Counted from the stretch's first letter, positions 17,308 to 26,373 are shown. The stretch is 64,000 bases of DNA from Salinimonas marina (GCF_015644725.1 NZ_CP064795.1:3594501-3658500); one strand, 5' to 3'. Numbers and translations are program-made. The notes: generated from the sequence alone by a model not told the origin.

Positions 17308-18028
17308 GGGCGTTACCTCGCGAAAAAAATACTACACAGGCAATTACAGCAGCGGCTATTGCCAGACCAAACCACTGAATTGCATAACCAAGATGTTTCT
17401 CTGGAGACATCACCACCGGTTGCCAGTTACGCACAAACTGTGCATCTTCCGGGGTCTGAAGCTGTACCACGAAGGGTAAGAAAGCTTGTTTTGTCACTTG
17501 CTTTAAATGCGCTATATCTATTTGTTGTAGCAGCAGCTGGCCATCTTTCAGCCGGGTAGCCGTTTCGCGAATGACCGGGTTATCGGCGGGGATCCGGATG
17601 ATTCCTTCGGCGTTGGTTAGTTGAGCAGGCAAGGTGACGGCCGGCAGGTGCTGACGTGACGAAGTTGCCGGCACCCAGCCAAAGTTGACCAGAACCTGCC
17701 CGGCGTCGGTGATGACCGCAGCCAGCACCTGATACCCTACCCGGCCATTTTCAATCCGGTTATCCAGGTAAACAATATAATCTGGCCGAACCCGTCCATT
17801 GACCGTTACCGGGTAGTCCTGGAGATCCGGATTGAGCGTATTCAGAGCCGCCAAAGAAAGAGGGCCATCGTGTTTTTTTTGCGCTATGCTAGCCAAACGC
17901 AAAGACTTTTCTTCCATACGCTCGAGCTGCCACATACCCAGCCGTACCATTATGGCAATGGCCAGCAGGGTCAGGCTTAGCCCGACCACCCAGCGCGGCT
18001 GACGCCAACGTGAAGAAAAACCAGACAC
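17285..18028 (-). CDS. SURF1 family cytochrome c oxidase assembly protein
   Basis: SURF1 helps insert heme A into oxidase subunit I. The protein is about 247 aa with the classic two-helix layout: an N-terminal helix (WVVGLSLTLLAIAIMVRLGM, then WQLERMEEK) and a C-terminal helix (HLGYAIQWFGLAIAAAVIAC). The conserved YLDNRIENGRVGYQVLA and VLVNFGWVPA are present. The frame stays open to 18259, but that extension is the antisense of the DUF2909 gene, so GTG 18028 (VSGFSSRWRQPRW) is taken as the start. Confidence 0.92.
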   Translation of the reverse strand: MSGFSSRWRQPRWVVGLSLTLLAIAIMVRLGMWQLERMEEKSLRLASIAQKKHDGPLSLAALNTLNPDLQDYPVTVNGRVRPDYIVYLDNRIENGRVGYQVLAAVITDAGQVLVNFGWVPATSSRQHLPAVTLPAQLTNAEGIIRIPADNPVIRETATRLKDGQLLLQQIDIAHLKQVTKQAFLPFVVQLQTPEDAQFVRNWQPVVMSPEKHLGYAIQWFGLAIAAAVIACVVFFSRGNAHVQTKQK

Positions 18029-18043
18029 CTTTCGGGAGACGCT

Positions 18044-18253
18044 ATGCTGATTAAAATTATTGTGGTGGTGCTGTTGATTTATATGATTGTGAACCTGTTT
18101 CTGGCGATGCGGGTGATGATGAAAAACGATACGGCGGGCAAACCCATGAGCAAGTATATCGGCCGCCGGGTACTGACATCCGTGTGCATTGTGTTGCTCA
18201 TCCTGTTGGCGATAGCTACCGGTCTGATTCATCCCAACCCCCGTCCCTATTAA
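18044..18253 (+). CDS. DUF2909 twin-transmembrane protein inside the cox cluster
   Basis: A 69-aa protein that is almost entirely two membrane helices (LIKIIVVVLLIYMIVNLFLA and VLTSVCIVLLILLAIATGLI) joined by a short basic loop (KNDTAGKPMSKYIGRR). It matches DUF2909 proteins, which are commonly found next to oxidase assembly genes. It is encoded on the opposite strand between ctaE and SURF1, 15 bp from the SURF1 start and 12 bp from the ctaE stop, so it splits an otherwise co-directional operon. A role in oxidase assembly is inferred only from position. Confidence 0.85.
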   Translation: MLIKIIVVVLLIYMIVNLFLAMRVMMKNDTAGKPMSKYIGRRVLTSVCIVLLILLAIATGLIHPNPRPY

Positions 18254-18265
18254 CGCCATAGGGCG

Positions 18266-19144
18266 TTAAAGGATATATACAAAAACAAACAGTATTACCC
18301 ACACCACATCGACAAAATGCCAGTACCAGCTGCCCGCCTGAAAGGCAAAATGGTTATCGGGACTGAAATGGCCTTTCACTACCCGGCCAAACAGCACCAT
18401 CAAAATAATGGTCCCCAGCGTTACATGCATGCCGTGAAAACCGGTGAGTAAGAAGAAGGTATTGCCATAAATACCGGATTGCAGGGTCAACCCAAGTTCC
18501 TGATAAGCATGAATGTATTCTTCTACCTGCAGCGTTAAGAACACACACCCTAGTAAAATGGTCAGACCTAACATCCAGGTCAGTTGTTTACGTTTGTTCT
18601 GTTCAAGCCCGGTATGAGCAAAATGCAGCGTCACCGATGACACCAGCAAAATCAGGGTATTGATGGCAGGTAAGCCGGTAGCTTCCATCTGTTGGGTGGT
18701 GGTGCCATTGGGGGTGGTCAACAGCGGCCACATGGCTTCAAATTGTGGCCACAGCACTGTGTTGGTCATTTCATTGTTGGAAGCGCCGCCCAACCAGGGA
18801 ATAGAAATCATGCGGGCATAAAACAACGCACCGAAAAAAGCGGCAAAAAACATCACTTCGGAAAAAATAAACCAACTCATGCCCTGGCGGTATGAACGCC
18901 CCAGCTGAGCGCTGTAGAGGCCAGACATAGACTCGTCGATTTGGTTTTTGAACCAGCCCACCAGCATCACCAACAATGCAACCAGCCCACTGCCCAGAAG
19001 CAAGCTGCCATAGCCATCGGTGCCCTTACTGAACTCAATGACCACATTGCCCGCACCTACCGCGATCAGGAACAAGGCTACGGCCCCCACGATGGGCCAG
19101 GGACTTTGTGCCGGAACATAATATTTTTCATAAGGCTGTTGCAT
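18266..19144 (-). CDS. ctaE: Cytochrome c oxidase subunit III
   Basis: The 292-aa subunit III of the aa3-type oxidase. It starts with QQPYEKYYVPAQSPWPI, typical of bacterial CtaE, and has the seven-helix pattern with conserved SEVMFFAAFFGALFY, ETNTxxL-equivalent LPAINTLILLVSS, TGFHGMHVTLGTI and AGSWYWHFVDVVWVILF. An AGGAGA ribosome binding site precedes ATG 19144. It follows ctaG by 32 bp in the cox operon. Confidence 0.97.
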   Translation of the reverse strand: MQQPYEKYYVPAQSPWPIVGAVALFLIAVGAGNVVIEFSKGTDGYGSLLLGSGLVALLVMLVGWFKNQIDESMSGLYSAQLGRSYRQGMSWFIFSEVMFFAAFFGALFYARMISIPWLGGASNNEMTNTVLWPQFEAMWPLLTTPNGTTTQQMEATGLPAINTLILLVSSVTLHFAHTGLEQNKRKQLTWMLGLTILLGCVFLTLQVEEYIHAYQELGLTLQSGIYGNTFFLLTGFHGMHVTLGTIILMVLFGRVVKGHFSPDNHFAFQAGSWYWHFVDVVWVILFVFVYIL

Positions 19145-19176
19145 GACTTTCTCCTGTAGCCTTTAGGCGCGTTACA

Positions 19177-19761
19177 CTATGGAGCGCCATCGGTACGTTT
19201 CAGATACGGGTTTTCACTAGCACCCAGTGTGTCGGCCCGGGCCGTCACGTCATATAATGTGTACTGCACGGTAAAATAAGTAATGTCGGTGGGAATTTGC
19301 GGGTCGACATAAAACGACATCGGCATCAGTGCTTCTTCCCCTGCCGCCAGCGGTTGCTGGTTGAAGCAAAAACATTCGGTTTTATTCAAAAAAATGGCGG
19401 CCTGCCCTGGCGACACCGAAGGAATGGCCTGGGCAATATAATCGCTACGCATTGGGTTGCGAACATAGAACTCCACCGTCGCCAACTCGCCGGGATGGAC
19501 CTTCATTCGTTTGGTGCGTGCCTGAAACTCCCACGGCATGCCCGTATTAGTGCGGGTCAGAAATTCCACCGTGATCAGGCGCGATTTATCGATTTGCGCC
19601 GGCTGATATACCGCTGCCGTGGTCGAAGTTTTGCCGTTAATGCCGGCGACATCACAAAATACGTCGTACAGCGGTACCAGCGCAAAGCCGAAGCCAAACA
19701 TGCCCACCACGATGATCACCAGCCTGATCACCATGTTGTTATTGCTGGTGCCGCCGGACAT
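19177..19761 (-). CDS. ctaG: Cytochrome c oxidase assembly protein CtaG (COX11)
   Basis: COX11-type CtaG delivers copper to the CuB site of subunit I. The 194-aa protein has one N-terminal membrane anchor (LVIIVVGMFGFGFALVPLYD), the VFCDVAGINGKT motif, and the copper-binding CFCFNQQPL motif (KTECFCFNQQ), followed by a beta-rich periplasmic domain with PMSFYVDPQIP. Its ATG lies directly after the ctaD stop. Confidence 0.96.
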   Translation of the reverse strand: MSGGTSNNNMVIRLVIIVVGMFGFGFALVPLYDVFCDVAGINGKTSTTAAVYQPAQIDKSRLITVEFLTRTNTGMPWEFQARTKRMKVHPGELATVEFYVRNPMRSDYIAQAIPSVSPGQAAIFLNKTECFCFNQQPLAAGEEALMPMSFYVDPQIPTDITYFTVQYTLYDVTARADTLGASENPYLKRTDGAP

Positions 19762-21405
19762 CTATTTCACCACCGGCGGGGTTTCGAACGTATGATAAGG
19801 CGCCGGTGATGGGATCTCCCACTCCAGTCCATGCGCCCCATCCCACACCTGATCAGAGACGGGATCGCCCTGCTTACGACACGCCTGGATCACCAGCGCC
19901 AAAAAGATCAGCTGCGATAATCCGAAAGCAAATCCGCCGATACTGATCCATTGATTAAAGTCGGCAAACTGCAACGAATAGTCCGGGATCCGCCGTGGCA
20001 TCCCTGCTAGACCTACAAAATGCATAGGGAAAAACAGGACATTTACCGAAATCAGTGAGCACCAGAAATGCCATTTGGCCAGCGTGATATTAAACATCCG
20101 CCCGGTCCATTTAGGCAGCCAGTAATACACGGCCGCCATGATGGAAAAGATAGCCCCGGTCACCAGTACATAGTGAAAGTGCGCTACTACAAAGTAGGTA
20201 TCGTGATATTGGAAATCCACCGGCGTAATAGCCAGCATCAAGCCTGATAATCCGCCAATGGTGAATAAAACAATGAAGGCCAAGGCAAACATCATCGGCA
20301 CTTCAAAGGTCATCGAGCCGCGCCACATGGTCGCTACCCAGTTGAATACTTTGACGCCGGTCGGTACCGAGATAAGCATAGTGGCAAACATGAAAAACAT
20401 TTCCATATAGACCGGCATGCCCGTGGTAAACATATGGTGCGCCCACACCACAAACGAAAGCAGCGCAATTGACGCGGTGGCATACACCATCGAGGCATAG
20501 CCAAACAGGGGTTTTCGGGCAAAGGTCGGGACAATATGCGAAATAATCCCAAACGCCGGTAAGATCATGATGTAGACCTCCGGGTGACCAAAAAACCAGA
20601 AAATATGCTGAAACATAACCGGATCACCACCGCCGGCAGCATCAAAGAAACTGGTTCCGAAGAATTTGTCGGTGAGCACCATGGTAACCGCCCCCGCCAG
20701 CACCGGCATGACCGCGATCAGCAGAAAAGCTGTGATCAGCCAGGTCCATACAAACAGCGGCATTTTCATCCAGGTCATGCCGGGTGCCCGCATGTTAAAT
20801 ATCGTTACGATCACGTTAATCGCCCCCATAATGGAAGAGATCCCCATTATGTGAACGGAAAATACAAACAGGCCGGTACTGTCATTGCTGTAAGTGGTGG
20901 ACAGGGGCGCATAAAATGTCCAGCCGAACGCCGGACCGCCGCCTTCCATAAAAAGCGAGCCCAGTAAAATGGCAAAGGCAAAAGGTAAGATCCAGAAGCT
21001 CCAGTTATTCATTCTGGGCAAAGCCATATCCGGCGCGCCAATCATCATGGGAATCAACCAGTTAGCCAGACCGGTAAAGGCTGGCATCACCGCCCCGAAC
21101 ACCATGATAAGCCCGTGTACTGTGGTCATCTGATTGAAAAAATTCGGCTGCACAATCTGTAACCCGGGCTGAAATAATTCAGCACGGATTACCATTGCCA
21201 TTGCTCCGCCCACCAAAAACATGATGAAAGCGAACCATAAATACAACGTTCCGATATCTTTGTGGTTAGTGGTAAGTACCCATCTCATTAACCCTTTAGG
21301 AATATGATGATCATGGTGATCGTGCGGATCGTGTGCATCTGCCGACGGCTGATGATCGTTATCGATCGTGGCCTCATGCGATGTCATGTTGGTTGGTTTC
21401 GTCAT
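19762..21405 (-). CDS. ctaD: Cytochrome c oxidase subunit I (aa3 type)
   Basis: The 547-aa catalytic subunit of the haem-copper oxidase. Heme a and a3/CuB ligands are in familiar motifs: [15 protein letters not shown] (low-spin heme His), [20 protein letters not shown] (CuB His and cross-linked Tyr with the E of the D-channel region), [10 protein letters not shown] (CuB His pair) and [14 protein letters not shown] (heme a3 and a His). Twelve helices are expected. An acidic/His-rich N-terminal segment ([13 protein letters not shown]) precedes the first helix; metal binding there is possible but unproven. Confidence 0.98.
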   Translation of the reverse strand: MTKPTNMTSHEATIDNDHQPSADAHDPHDHHDHHIPKGLMRWVLTTNHKDIGTLYLWFAFIMFLVGGAMAMVIRAELFQPGLQIVQPNFFNQMTTVHGLIMVFGAVMPAFTGLANWLIPMMIGAPDMALPRMNNWSFWILPFAFAILLGSLFMEGGGPAFGWTFYAPLSTTYSNDSTGLFVFSVHIMGISSIMGAINVIVTIFNMRAPGMTWMKMPLFVWTWLITAFLLIAVMPVLAGAVTMVLTDKFFGTSFFDAAGGGDPVMFQHIFWFFGHPEVYIMILPAFGIISHIVPTFARKPLFGYASMVYATASIALLSFVVWAHHMFTTGMPVYMEMFFMFATMLISVPTGVKVFNWVATMWRGSMTFEVPMMFALAFIVLFTIGGLSGLMLAITPVDFQYHDTYFVVAHFHYVLVTGAIFSIMAAVYYWLPKWTGRMFNITLAKWHFWCSLISVNVLFFPMHFVGLAGMPRRIPDYSLQFADFNQWISIGGFAFGLSQLIFLALVIQACRKQGDPVSDQVWDGAHGLEWEIPSPAPYHTFETPPVVK

Positions 21406-21414
21406 GATGCCCTC

Positions 21415-22581
21415 CTATTGGCCATTGATGAATGCGTTAACATCTTTGGGCTGAACCAGTTCTTCGGTATTATTGCCCCAGGCGTTGCGCTCGTAGGTGA
21501 TGACTGCGGCCAGTTCTTTGAGGCTCAACATTTTGCCGAAAGCCTGCATCGCGGTGCCGGCTTTGCCGTTGACCACAATATCAAGATGCCCCTGCATATC
21601 TTCCAGAGCAATCTGACTGCCTTTGAGCGCCGGAAATGCGCCTTTTAGACCTTCACCATTAGGCATATGACAGGCAGCACAGGCGGCGTTGTAAACCTTT
21701 TTGCCTTCGGTCATGAGCTCTTCCATACTCATGCTCATGGCCAGTAAACGTTGCTCTTCCGCTTCTGCTTCCTGTTTTTTCTGCTGCTGATCGCTCATCC
21801 AGGCATTGAACTCAGCCGGTTCTTTAGCAATGACCACAATGGGCATAAAGCCATGATCCTTGCCACACAGCTCCGCACATTGTCCGCGGTATAATCCGGG
21901 CTCATTCACCTTGGTCCAGGCCTCGTTAATAAAACCAGGATTGGCATCTTTTTTAACGGCAAAATCCGGCACCCACCAGGAATGGATGACATCGTCGGAG
22001 GTAATCAGAAAACGGACTTTCTGACCGGTAGGAATGACCAGCGGCCGGTCAACTTCTAATAAATAGTTTTGGCCTTTTTCATAACGGTTGTCGATTTGTT
22101 CACGCTGGGTGGCCATCAACGAATAAAAGCCAATGTCCTCATCCATGTATTGATAATGCCATTTCCACTGGGATCCAGTGACCAGCACAGTCATATCCGG
22201 CTCGCTGGTGTCTTCCATTGCAATCAGTGTTTTGGCTGCAGGAAATGCCATAAATACCAGAATGAGAAAGGGCACCACCGTCCAGGCAATTTCCACTTTG
22301 ACATTTTCATGAAACTTGGCGGGTTGCGCGCCCCGAGAGCGGCGATGCAGATAGATAGAGATAAACATAGCGCCGAACACCACCACAGCGATGACGACAC
22401 AAATGGTAAACATCAACATGTGCAGGTCATAAACCTGCCCGCTGATATCCGTTACGCCTTTGCGCAAATTGAGTGTGGTAGCTTCCCCTGTTGCGCCATC
22501 GGCGGCGAATGCACCGGTAAATGCAGTGGTTGTTGCTAGCGTCCCCAAAGCCATCAATACGATATTCGTGAGCCTGATCAC
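21415..22581 (-). CDS. ctaC: Cytochrome c oxidase subunit II with fused C-terminal cytochrome c (caa3-like)
   Basis: A 388-aa subunit II. After a signal peptide come two membrane helices (HMLMFTICVVIAVVVFGAMF; AWTVVPFLILVFMAFPAAK) and the CuA domain with CAELCGKDHGFM (C-x3-C-x3-H-x2-M ligands) and W-rich segment GSQWKWHYQY. The extra C-terminal domain carries one heme c site, CAACHMPNGEG, with an axial Met likely in GTAMQAFGKML. Such fusions accept electrons directly from cytochrome c. Start is GTG 22581 with an AGGGAGGTG ribosome binding site. It is the first gene of the operon. Confidence 0.97.
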   Translation of the reverse strand: MIRLTNIVLMALGTLATTTAFTGAFAADGATGEATTLNLRKGVTDISGQVYDLHMLMFTICVVIAVVVFGAMFISIYLHRRSRGAQPAKFHENVKVEIAWTVVPFLILVFMAFPAAKTLIAMEDTSEPDMTVLVTGSQWKWHYQYMDEDIGFYSLMATQREQIDNRYEKGQNYLLEVDRPLVIPTGQKVRFLITSDDVIHSWWVPDFAVKKDANPGFINEAWTKVNEPGLYRGQCAELCGKDHGFMPIVVIAKEPAEFNAWMSDQQQKKQEAEAEEQRLLAMSMSMEELMTEGKKVYNAACAACHMPNGEGLKGAFPALKGSQIALEDMQGHLDIVVNGKAGTAMQAFGKMLSLKELAAVITYERNAWGNNTEELVQPKDVNAFINGQ

Positions 22582-22680
22582 TCAGCACCTCCCTGATGGA
22601 CGAATCCCAGGCGCATCTGTGTGGCTGTGGACTCGTGTTGTTACGACCAATTTCGTTATTGGTGGTTTTATCTATTTGTT

Positions 22681-22708
22681 ATTCTTATGTTAATAACGGT
22701 ATAAGAAT
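22681..22708. repeat. Inverted repeat in the ctaC leader/promoter region
   Basis: ATTCTTAT (22681-22688) and ATAAGAAT (22701-22708) are perfect 8-bp arms around GTTAATAACGGT, about 100-130 bp upstream of ctaC. It may be an operator for the cox operon or simply AT-rich promoter sequence. The gap 22582-22986 otherwise contains the tandem repeat and the lexA terminator listed separately. Confidence 0.35.
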
Positions 22709-22887
22709 TAAACAAATTTCACGCAGAGTCTAGTGTTTTGGTAAAATTTTATACAAAAAAACCTCAAGCCACTGTTTCTCAGCAGGCTTTAGGGCCATTC
22801 AGGCAATGGTGGTCAGGTTGACAGCAACGCCAACCAATTTTGGGACGCGCAGAACCACAGAAACACGGAAAAGCAGTCCGCAATTAA

Positions 22888-22933
22888 GGGGTAGCCGTTC
22901 AGCAAGAAGAGGGGTAGCCGTTCAGCAAGAAGA
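22888..22933. repeat. Two perfect tandem copies of a 23-bp unit
   Basis: The unit GGGGTAGCCGTTCAGCAAGA + AGA occurs at 22888-22910 and again at 22911-22933, followed by another GGGG. It lies between the lexA terminator and the ctaC promoter region. With only two copies and no spacer it is not a CRISPR; it may be a recent slippage duplication. Confidence 0.85.
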
Positions 22934-22951
22934 GGGGATACAGATAGGGGG

Positions 22952-22978
22952 AAAAAACGGCAACCATAGGTCGCCGTT
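22952..22978 (-). terminator. Rho-independent terminator of lexA
   Basis: On the minus strand a 10-bp stem AACGGCGACC / GGTTGCCGTT (one G-U pair, 3-base loop) is followed directly by TTTTTT. It begins 9 bp after the lexA stop codon, in the right orientation. Confidence 0.85.
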
Positions 22979-22986
22979 AGGGGTAC

Positions 22987-23616
22987 TTACATCCAGTCAG
23001 CGTTGCGAATGACGCCGACGGCCAACCCTTCAATAGTAAAAGGCTGAGCCGACAAGTCGACCTTGATCGGGGAGAATTCATCATTTTCGGCGTGCAATAA
23101 AACTTCGTGGCCACGTTTTTCAAACCGCTTTACGGTGACATCATCTTCCACCCGCGCGACCACAACCTGACCATTATGGACATCGGTGGTGCGATGTACG
23201 GCAAGCAAGTCGCCATCTAAAATACCAATATCTTTCATACTCATGCCATCTACACGCAGTAAAAAATCAGCGTGGGGCCGGAACAAATCAGGGTCCACCT
23301 GATAATGGCTCTCAATATGCTCTTGCGCCAGAATAGGCTCGCCGGCGGCCACCCGACCAATTAACGGTAAACCGTGGTCTTCGTTGGCAGCTTCATCTTC
23401 AAGGGGCGCAGTCAGACGAATCCCCCGGGAGGTGCCCGGCAGGATCTGAATCACCCCTTTGCGCGCCAATGCTTTAAGATGTTCTTCGGCCGCATTAGCC
23501 GACTTAAAGCCCAGCCGCTGCGCGATTTCCGCCCGGGTAGGGGGCATACCCGTATCTCGCATATTGGCTTTAATAAGTTCGAGTACTTCGGTTTGTCGGG
23601 GGGTTAGTGGACGCAT
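22987..23616 (-). CDS. lexA: LexA, SOS-response repressor
   Basis: LexA represses DNA-damage genes and cleaves itself when RecA is activated. The 209-aa protein has the N-terminal winged helix ([29 protein letters not shown]), the Ala91-Gly92 cleavage site in [11 protein letters not shown], and the catalytic dyad Ser126 (DGMSMKD) and Lys163 (DVTVKRFEK). Two LexA-box-like sequences lie just upstream, so it is autoregulated as in E. coli. Unlike in several relatives, plsB is not its direct neighbour here but 7.7 kb away. Confidence 0.98.
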   Translation of the reverse strand: MRPLTPRQTEVLELIKANMRDTGMPPTRAEIAQRLGFKSANAAEEHLKALARKGVIQILPGTSRGIRLTAPLEDEAANEDHGLPLIGRVAAGEPILAQEHIESHYQVDPDLFRPHADFLLRVDGMSMKDIGILDGDLLAVHRTTDVHNGQVVVARVEDDVTVKRFEKRGHEVLLHAENDEFSPIKVDLSAQPFTIEGLAVGVIRNADWM

Positions 23617-23623
23617 AAACAGC

Positions 23624-23659
23624 CTGGTTTTACATACAGTTATTTATGAGTATATACAG
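23624..23659 (-). promoter_or_regulatory. LexA boxes upstream of lexA
   Basis: On the minus strand CTGTATGTAAAACCAG (23639 to 23624) fits CTG-N10-CAG exactly. Five bases upstream CTGTATATACTCATAA (23659 to 23644) keeps a perfect left half (CTGTATATACTC, as in E. coli lexA box 1) but a decayed right half. This gives a strong and a weak tandem operator 7 bp before the lexA start. Confidence 0.85.
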
Positions 23660-23822
23660 GAACTTGCAAATCGCAAGGGCCAGAGCCCCATTTTATGCAT
23701 AATTTGTTTAACTTTTTAACACTGTCGCCGTCGCATTTTATGCCAATAGTGGCCCTCCCCGGCATATCGGTGAGGGTGGCAAGCAGGTATACTAGGCTTC
23801 TTTGTCTGCCAGTTGGTACTTT

Positions 23823-24314
23823 ATGCTTTTAAATGATGTGTTACGTCGCTTGCGCTTTGCGTTAAGTCTGGACAACCGCGCCACCCTCAGTGTGTTCAAA
23901 CTTATGGATTACACATTAGAAGAAGAGTACCTGGCGGCCATGATGCTGCGTGAAGAGGAGCCTGGTTTTTTGCCATGCCGGGACAAAACCCTTGGTCTGT
24001 TTTTAGATGGACTCATCATTAAACAACGCGGCCGCAAAGAAGGCGCAGCGCCGCCGGTTTTGGCTGCTAACCAGCGACTGTCTAACAACGATATTTTACG
24101 CAAAATAAAAATTGCGATGAATTATCAGCAGGATGACATGATCCGGATATTGCGGGCGGCAGACTTTCCGGTAGGCAAAAGCGAACTAACCGCCCTGTTT
24201 CGCAAGCCCGATCATCGTAGCTACCGTGTCTGTAAAGACCAGCTATTACGCAACTTTTTGCAGGGTATGGTGATTGAACACCGGCCCGACGCGCGTCCGA
24301 AAAAACCGTCTTAA
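23823..24314 (+). CDS. DUF1456 family protein (YehS-like)
   Basis: A 163-aa protein made of two related ~75-residue halves, each opening with an xNDxLRxxR/K-type segment (LLNDVLRRLRFAL; LSNNDILRKIKIAMNY) and closing with a C..xxLxxFLxGLxIxxR-type segment (CRDKTLGLFLDGLIIKQRGR; CKDQLLRNFLQGMVIEHRP). This is the YehS/DUF1456 duplication; the biochemical role is unknown. ATG 23823 is taken as start because YehS begins at this point; an in-frame codon at 23802 would add seven unconserved residues. It is divergent from lexA, about 165 bp beyond the LexA boxes, so SOS control is not implied. Confidence 0.88.
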   Translation: MLLNDVLRRLRFALSLDNRATLSVFKLMDYTLEEEYLAAMMLREEEPGFLPCRDKTLGLFLDGLIIKQRGRKEGAAPPVLAANQRLSNNDILRKIKIAMNYQQDDMIRILRAADFPVGKSELTALFRKPDHRSYRVCKDQLLRNFLQGMVIEHRPDARPKKPS

Positions 24315-24384
24315 CTGACGGGGCTTCGATCCCCACGGCTGCTTGTTGCGTTGTAATAACTCAGTTTAAATTTGCGGAGTGAAC

Positions 24385-25395
24385 ATGCAACAAGTCGCTA
24401 TTGGTACTGCCTACGGCACGCAGAATCTGATAACCCAGGCGGTGGATATTCCCTCGCCGGGCCCCGGTCAGGTGCTGGTAAAAATGAAAGCCGCGGCGCT
24501 TAATTATCGTGACTGGGAAGTTGTGAATGGGCAGTACCACGAAGACTTTCCTGCCGGCCTGGTCCCTTTGTCAGATGGCGCCGGTGAAGTGGTTGAAGTG
24601 GGCCCCGGGGTAACCCGTGTCGGCAACGGCGACCAGATAGTCGGCAGCTTCTGGCAAGGCTGGCAAAGCGGCGAGCTGGCCGACTCACCGGGCGCGCAAT
24701 CATTGGGCGGCCCGTTGCCAGGGTGTTTAAGCGAATATCAGGTCATGCCGGCCAATGGGGTGGTCAGCATGCCGCAAGGTTTATCCTTTTCGCAGGCAGC
24801 GACGCTACCCTGTGCCGGCGTCACGGCATGGCAGGCGCTGGTTACCAAGGGCAATATTCAAAGCGGTGACTGGGTGCTGGTGCAGGGTACCGGCGGGGTT
24901 TCGATGTTTGCCCAGCAACTGGCGCTGATGCATGGTGCGCAGGTCATTACCTTGTCCTCCAGCGACGCCAAACTAAAGCTCGCTAAAGAGCAGGGCGCCC
25001 GGCACACGGTCAATTATCAAACCCATCCGCAATGGGCCGAACAGGTGATTGAGCTAACCGGGGGCCGTAAAGTCGACCATATTGTGGAGGTCGGTGGGCC
25101 CAATACCCTGAGCCAGTCTCTGGCCTGCATCGCGCCGGGCGGGCAAATCAATATTGTTGGCTACCTGGGCGGTAAAGACGGCAGCGTCAACCCGTTACAG
25201 ATTTTACAGGCCCATGCCACCTTACGCGGCATTGCTGTTGGCCCGGTAAGCTCTTTGCAGGCATTGTGTAATGCCATTCACGCCAACCACCTGGCGCCGG
25301 TTATTGACCGTGAATTTCACTGGCAACAATACCAACAGGCGTTTGCGTATATGGCCGCCGGCAAACATGTGGGTAAAGTGGTGCTGACCTTTTAA
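24385..25395 (+). CDS. NAD(P)-dependent MDR family oxidoreductase (zinc-independent quinone-reductase-like)
   Basis: A 336-aa medium-chain dehydrogenase/reductase. It has the GroES-like N-terminal fold (PGPGQVLVKMKAAALNYRDW, VPLSDGAGEVVEVG) and a Rossmann domain with the nucleotide-binding VLVQGTGGVSMFAQQLAL. The structural-zinc cysteines of alcohol dehydrogenases are missing, which favours the quinone-oxidoreductase-like or trans-enoyl group. Substrate unknown. ATG 24385 is preferred over GTG 24379 because GGAG lies at the right distance. Confidence 0.87.
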   Translation: MQQVAIGTAYGTQNLITQAVDIPSPGPGQVLVKMKAAALNYRDWEVVNGQYHEDFPAGLVPLSDGAGEVVEVGPGVTRVGNGDQIVGSFWQGWQSGELADSPGAQSLGGPLPGCLSEYQVMPANGVVSMPQGLSFSQAATLPCAGVTAWQALVTKGNIQSGDWVLVQGTGGVSMFAQQLALMHGAQVITLSSSDAKLKLAKEQGARHTVNYQTHPQWAEQVIELTGGRKVDHIVEVGGPNTLSQSLACIAPGGQINIVGYLGGKDGSVNPLQILQAHATLRGIAVGPVSSLQALCNAIHANHLAPVIDREFHWQQYQQAFAYMAAGKHVGKVVLTF

Positions 25396-25449
25396 CCGGC
25401 TGCGCTTGGTGGCCTCTGTGCTCGTGGTAGCCTCGGCGACCACCGCTGA

Positions 25450-25479
25450 CCTGAAAAGGCATGGCGGGGCCCTTTCAGG
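25450..25479. terminator. Hairpin between convergent genes, possible terminator
   Basis: CCTGAAAAGGC (25450-25460) and GCCCTTTCAGG (25469-25479) form an 11-bp stem with one mismatch between the convergent oxidoreductase and porin genes. Neither strand has a clear T tract, so termination is only suggested. Confidence 0.4.
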
Positions 25480-25506
25480 TGCTTCGCCAGGCTGACCACT
25501 TAACCG

Positions 25507-26280
25507 TTAAAAGCGCCAGACACCCAACAGCTGCACCGCACTTTCATCCTCGTGGGTGCCAAGCTTGTTGTTCCAGTACTGATATTCAATACCTACAAAC
25601 AATTTGTCCTGAGTACCGGTTAACGCCTGACCTGCGTCCCAACGCACCTGAACCTGGGTCAGCAGCCAGTCTTTTACCTGCACGGTGGGCACCTCGGTGC
25701 CACGTGAGTCGATATACTCAGCATGCCCTTCTACAGAAAAATTCTGAGTGCCAATCGTCACAGGATAACGCCAGGCAATATCCACCATCATGCTGTCGTC
25801 TTCTTTAGGCGCGCCGCCTGCGTCGATGCCATTGCTGTCATCAATATAGGCGGTGATGAGGGTATTGAAAAAGCTGAAACCGGGAAGGTTCCAGTTGATC
25901 TGAATACCGGGCAGGTATTTAAGCACTTCAGCATCAGGTCCGGCATTAATGCCGGCCACCAGACCAATATCACTAATCAGGCCGGAATAAGACACATCCA
26001 GCAACTGCTGACTACTAAAAACCGGGTACCACTCGCCATACAGGGTATCGCCATTGTCGGTACGTGCGTAATCAAAGAAGAAAAAGTTGCTGCCATAGTC
26101 CCAGCCACTGGCATGCTGGAACGTCACCACGGTGGTATCGATATCGGTGCCTGGTTGCGAGGCGAAGGGCTGATTCAGCTGCCCCTGCTGCAGGTGCAAT
26201 TCAGTTTCGCTCCAGTTGGCCGCCACCGCGCCGGCACTCAACCAATACCCTAATCCTACTCCTATCACTGTCAGTCTCAT
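25507..26280 (-). CDS. Tsx/OmpK family outer membrane channel protein
   Basis: A 257-aa outer membrane protein of the nucleoside-specific channel (Tsx/OmpK) type. It has a signal peptide (VIGVGLGYWLSAGAVAANW), alternating aromatic beta strands (GSNFFFFDYART, LYGEWYP, LFVGIEYQYWNNKLG) and ends in Phe (LLGVWRF) as expected for BAM substrates. FEYQYWxNKFG-like near the C-terminus is characteristic of the family. Probable role: diffusion channel for nucleosides or other small solutes. Confidence 0.87.
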   Translation of the reverse strand: MRLTVIGVGLGYWLSAGAVAANWSETELHLQQGQLNQPFASQPGTDIDTTVVTFQHASGWDYGSNFFFFDYARTDNGDTLYGEWYPVFSSQQLLDVSYSGLISDIGLVAGINAGPDAEVLKYLPGIQINWNLPGFSFFNTLITAYIDDSNGIDAGGAPKEDDSMMVDIAWRYPVTIGTQNFSVEGHAEYIDSRGTEVPTVQVKDWLLTQVQVRWDAGQALTGTQDKLFVGIEYQYWNNKLGTHEDESAVQLLGVWRF

Positions 26281-26373
26281 ATGGCCTGTTACCCTATCTG
26301 CAAAAAATGGTGCGCATTATAGGCACTACGGCGGAGAATAACAGGCTTCGCATAAAAAACGATAACCGCCCGG

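Noticed and set aside
17285..18259. Long 324-codon frame for SURF1
   Set aside because: The first ~77 codons are antisense to the DUF2909 gene and His-rich nonsense; SURF1 begins at GTG 18028.
22888..22940. Tandem repeat considered as a CRISPR remnant
   Set aside because: There are only two units, no spacers and no cas genes.
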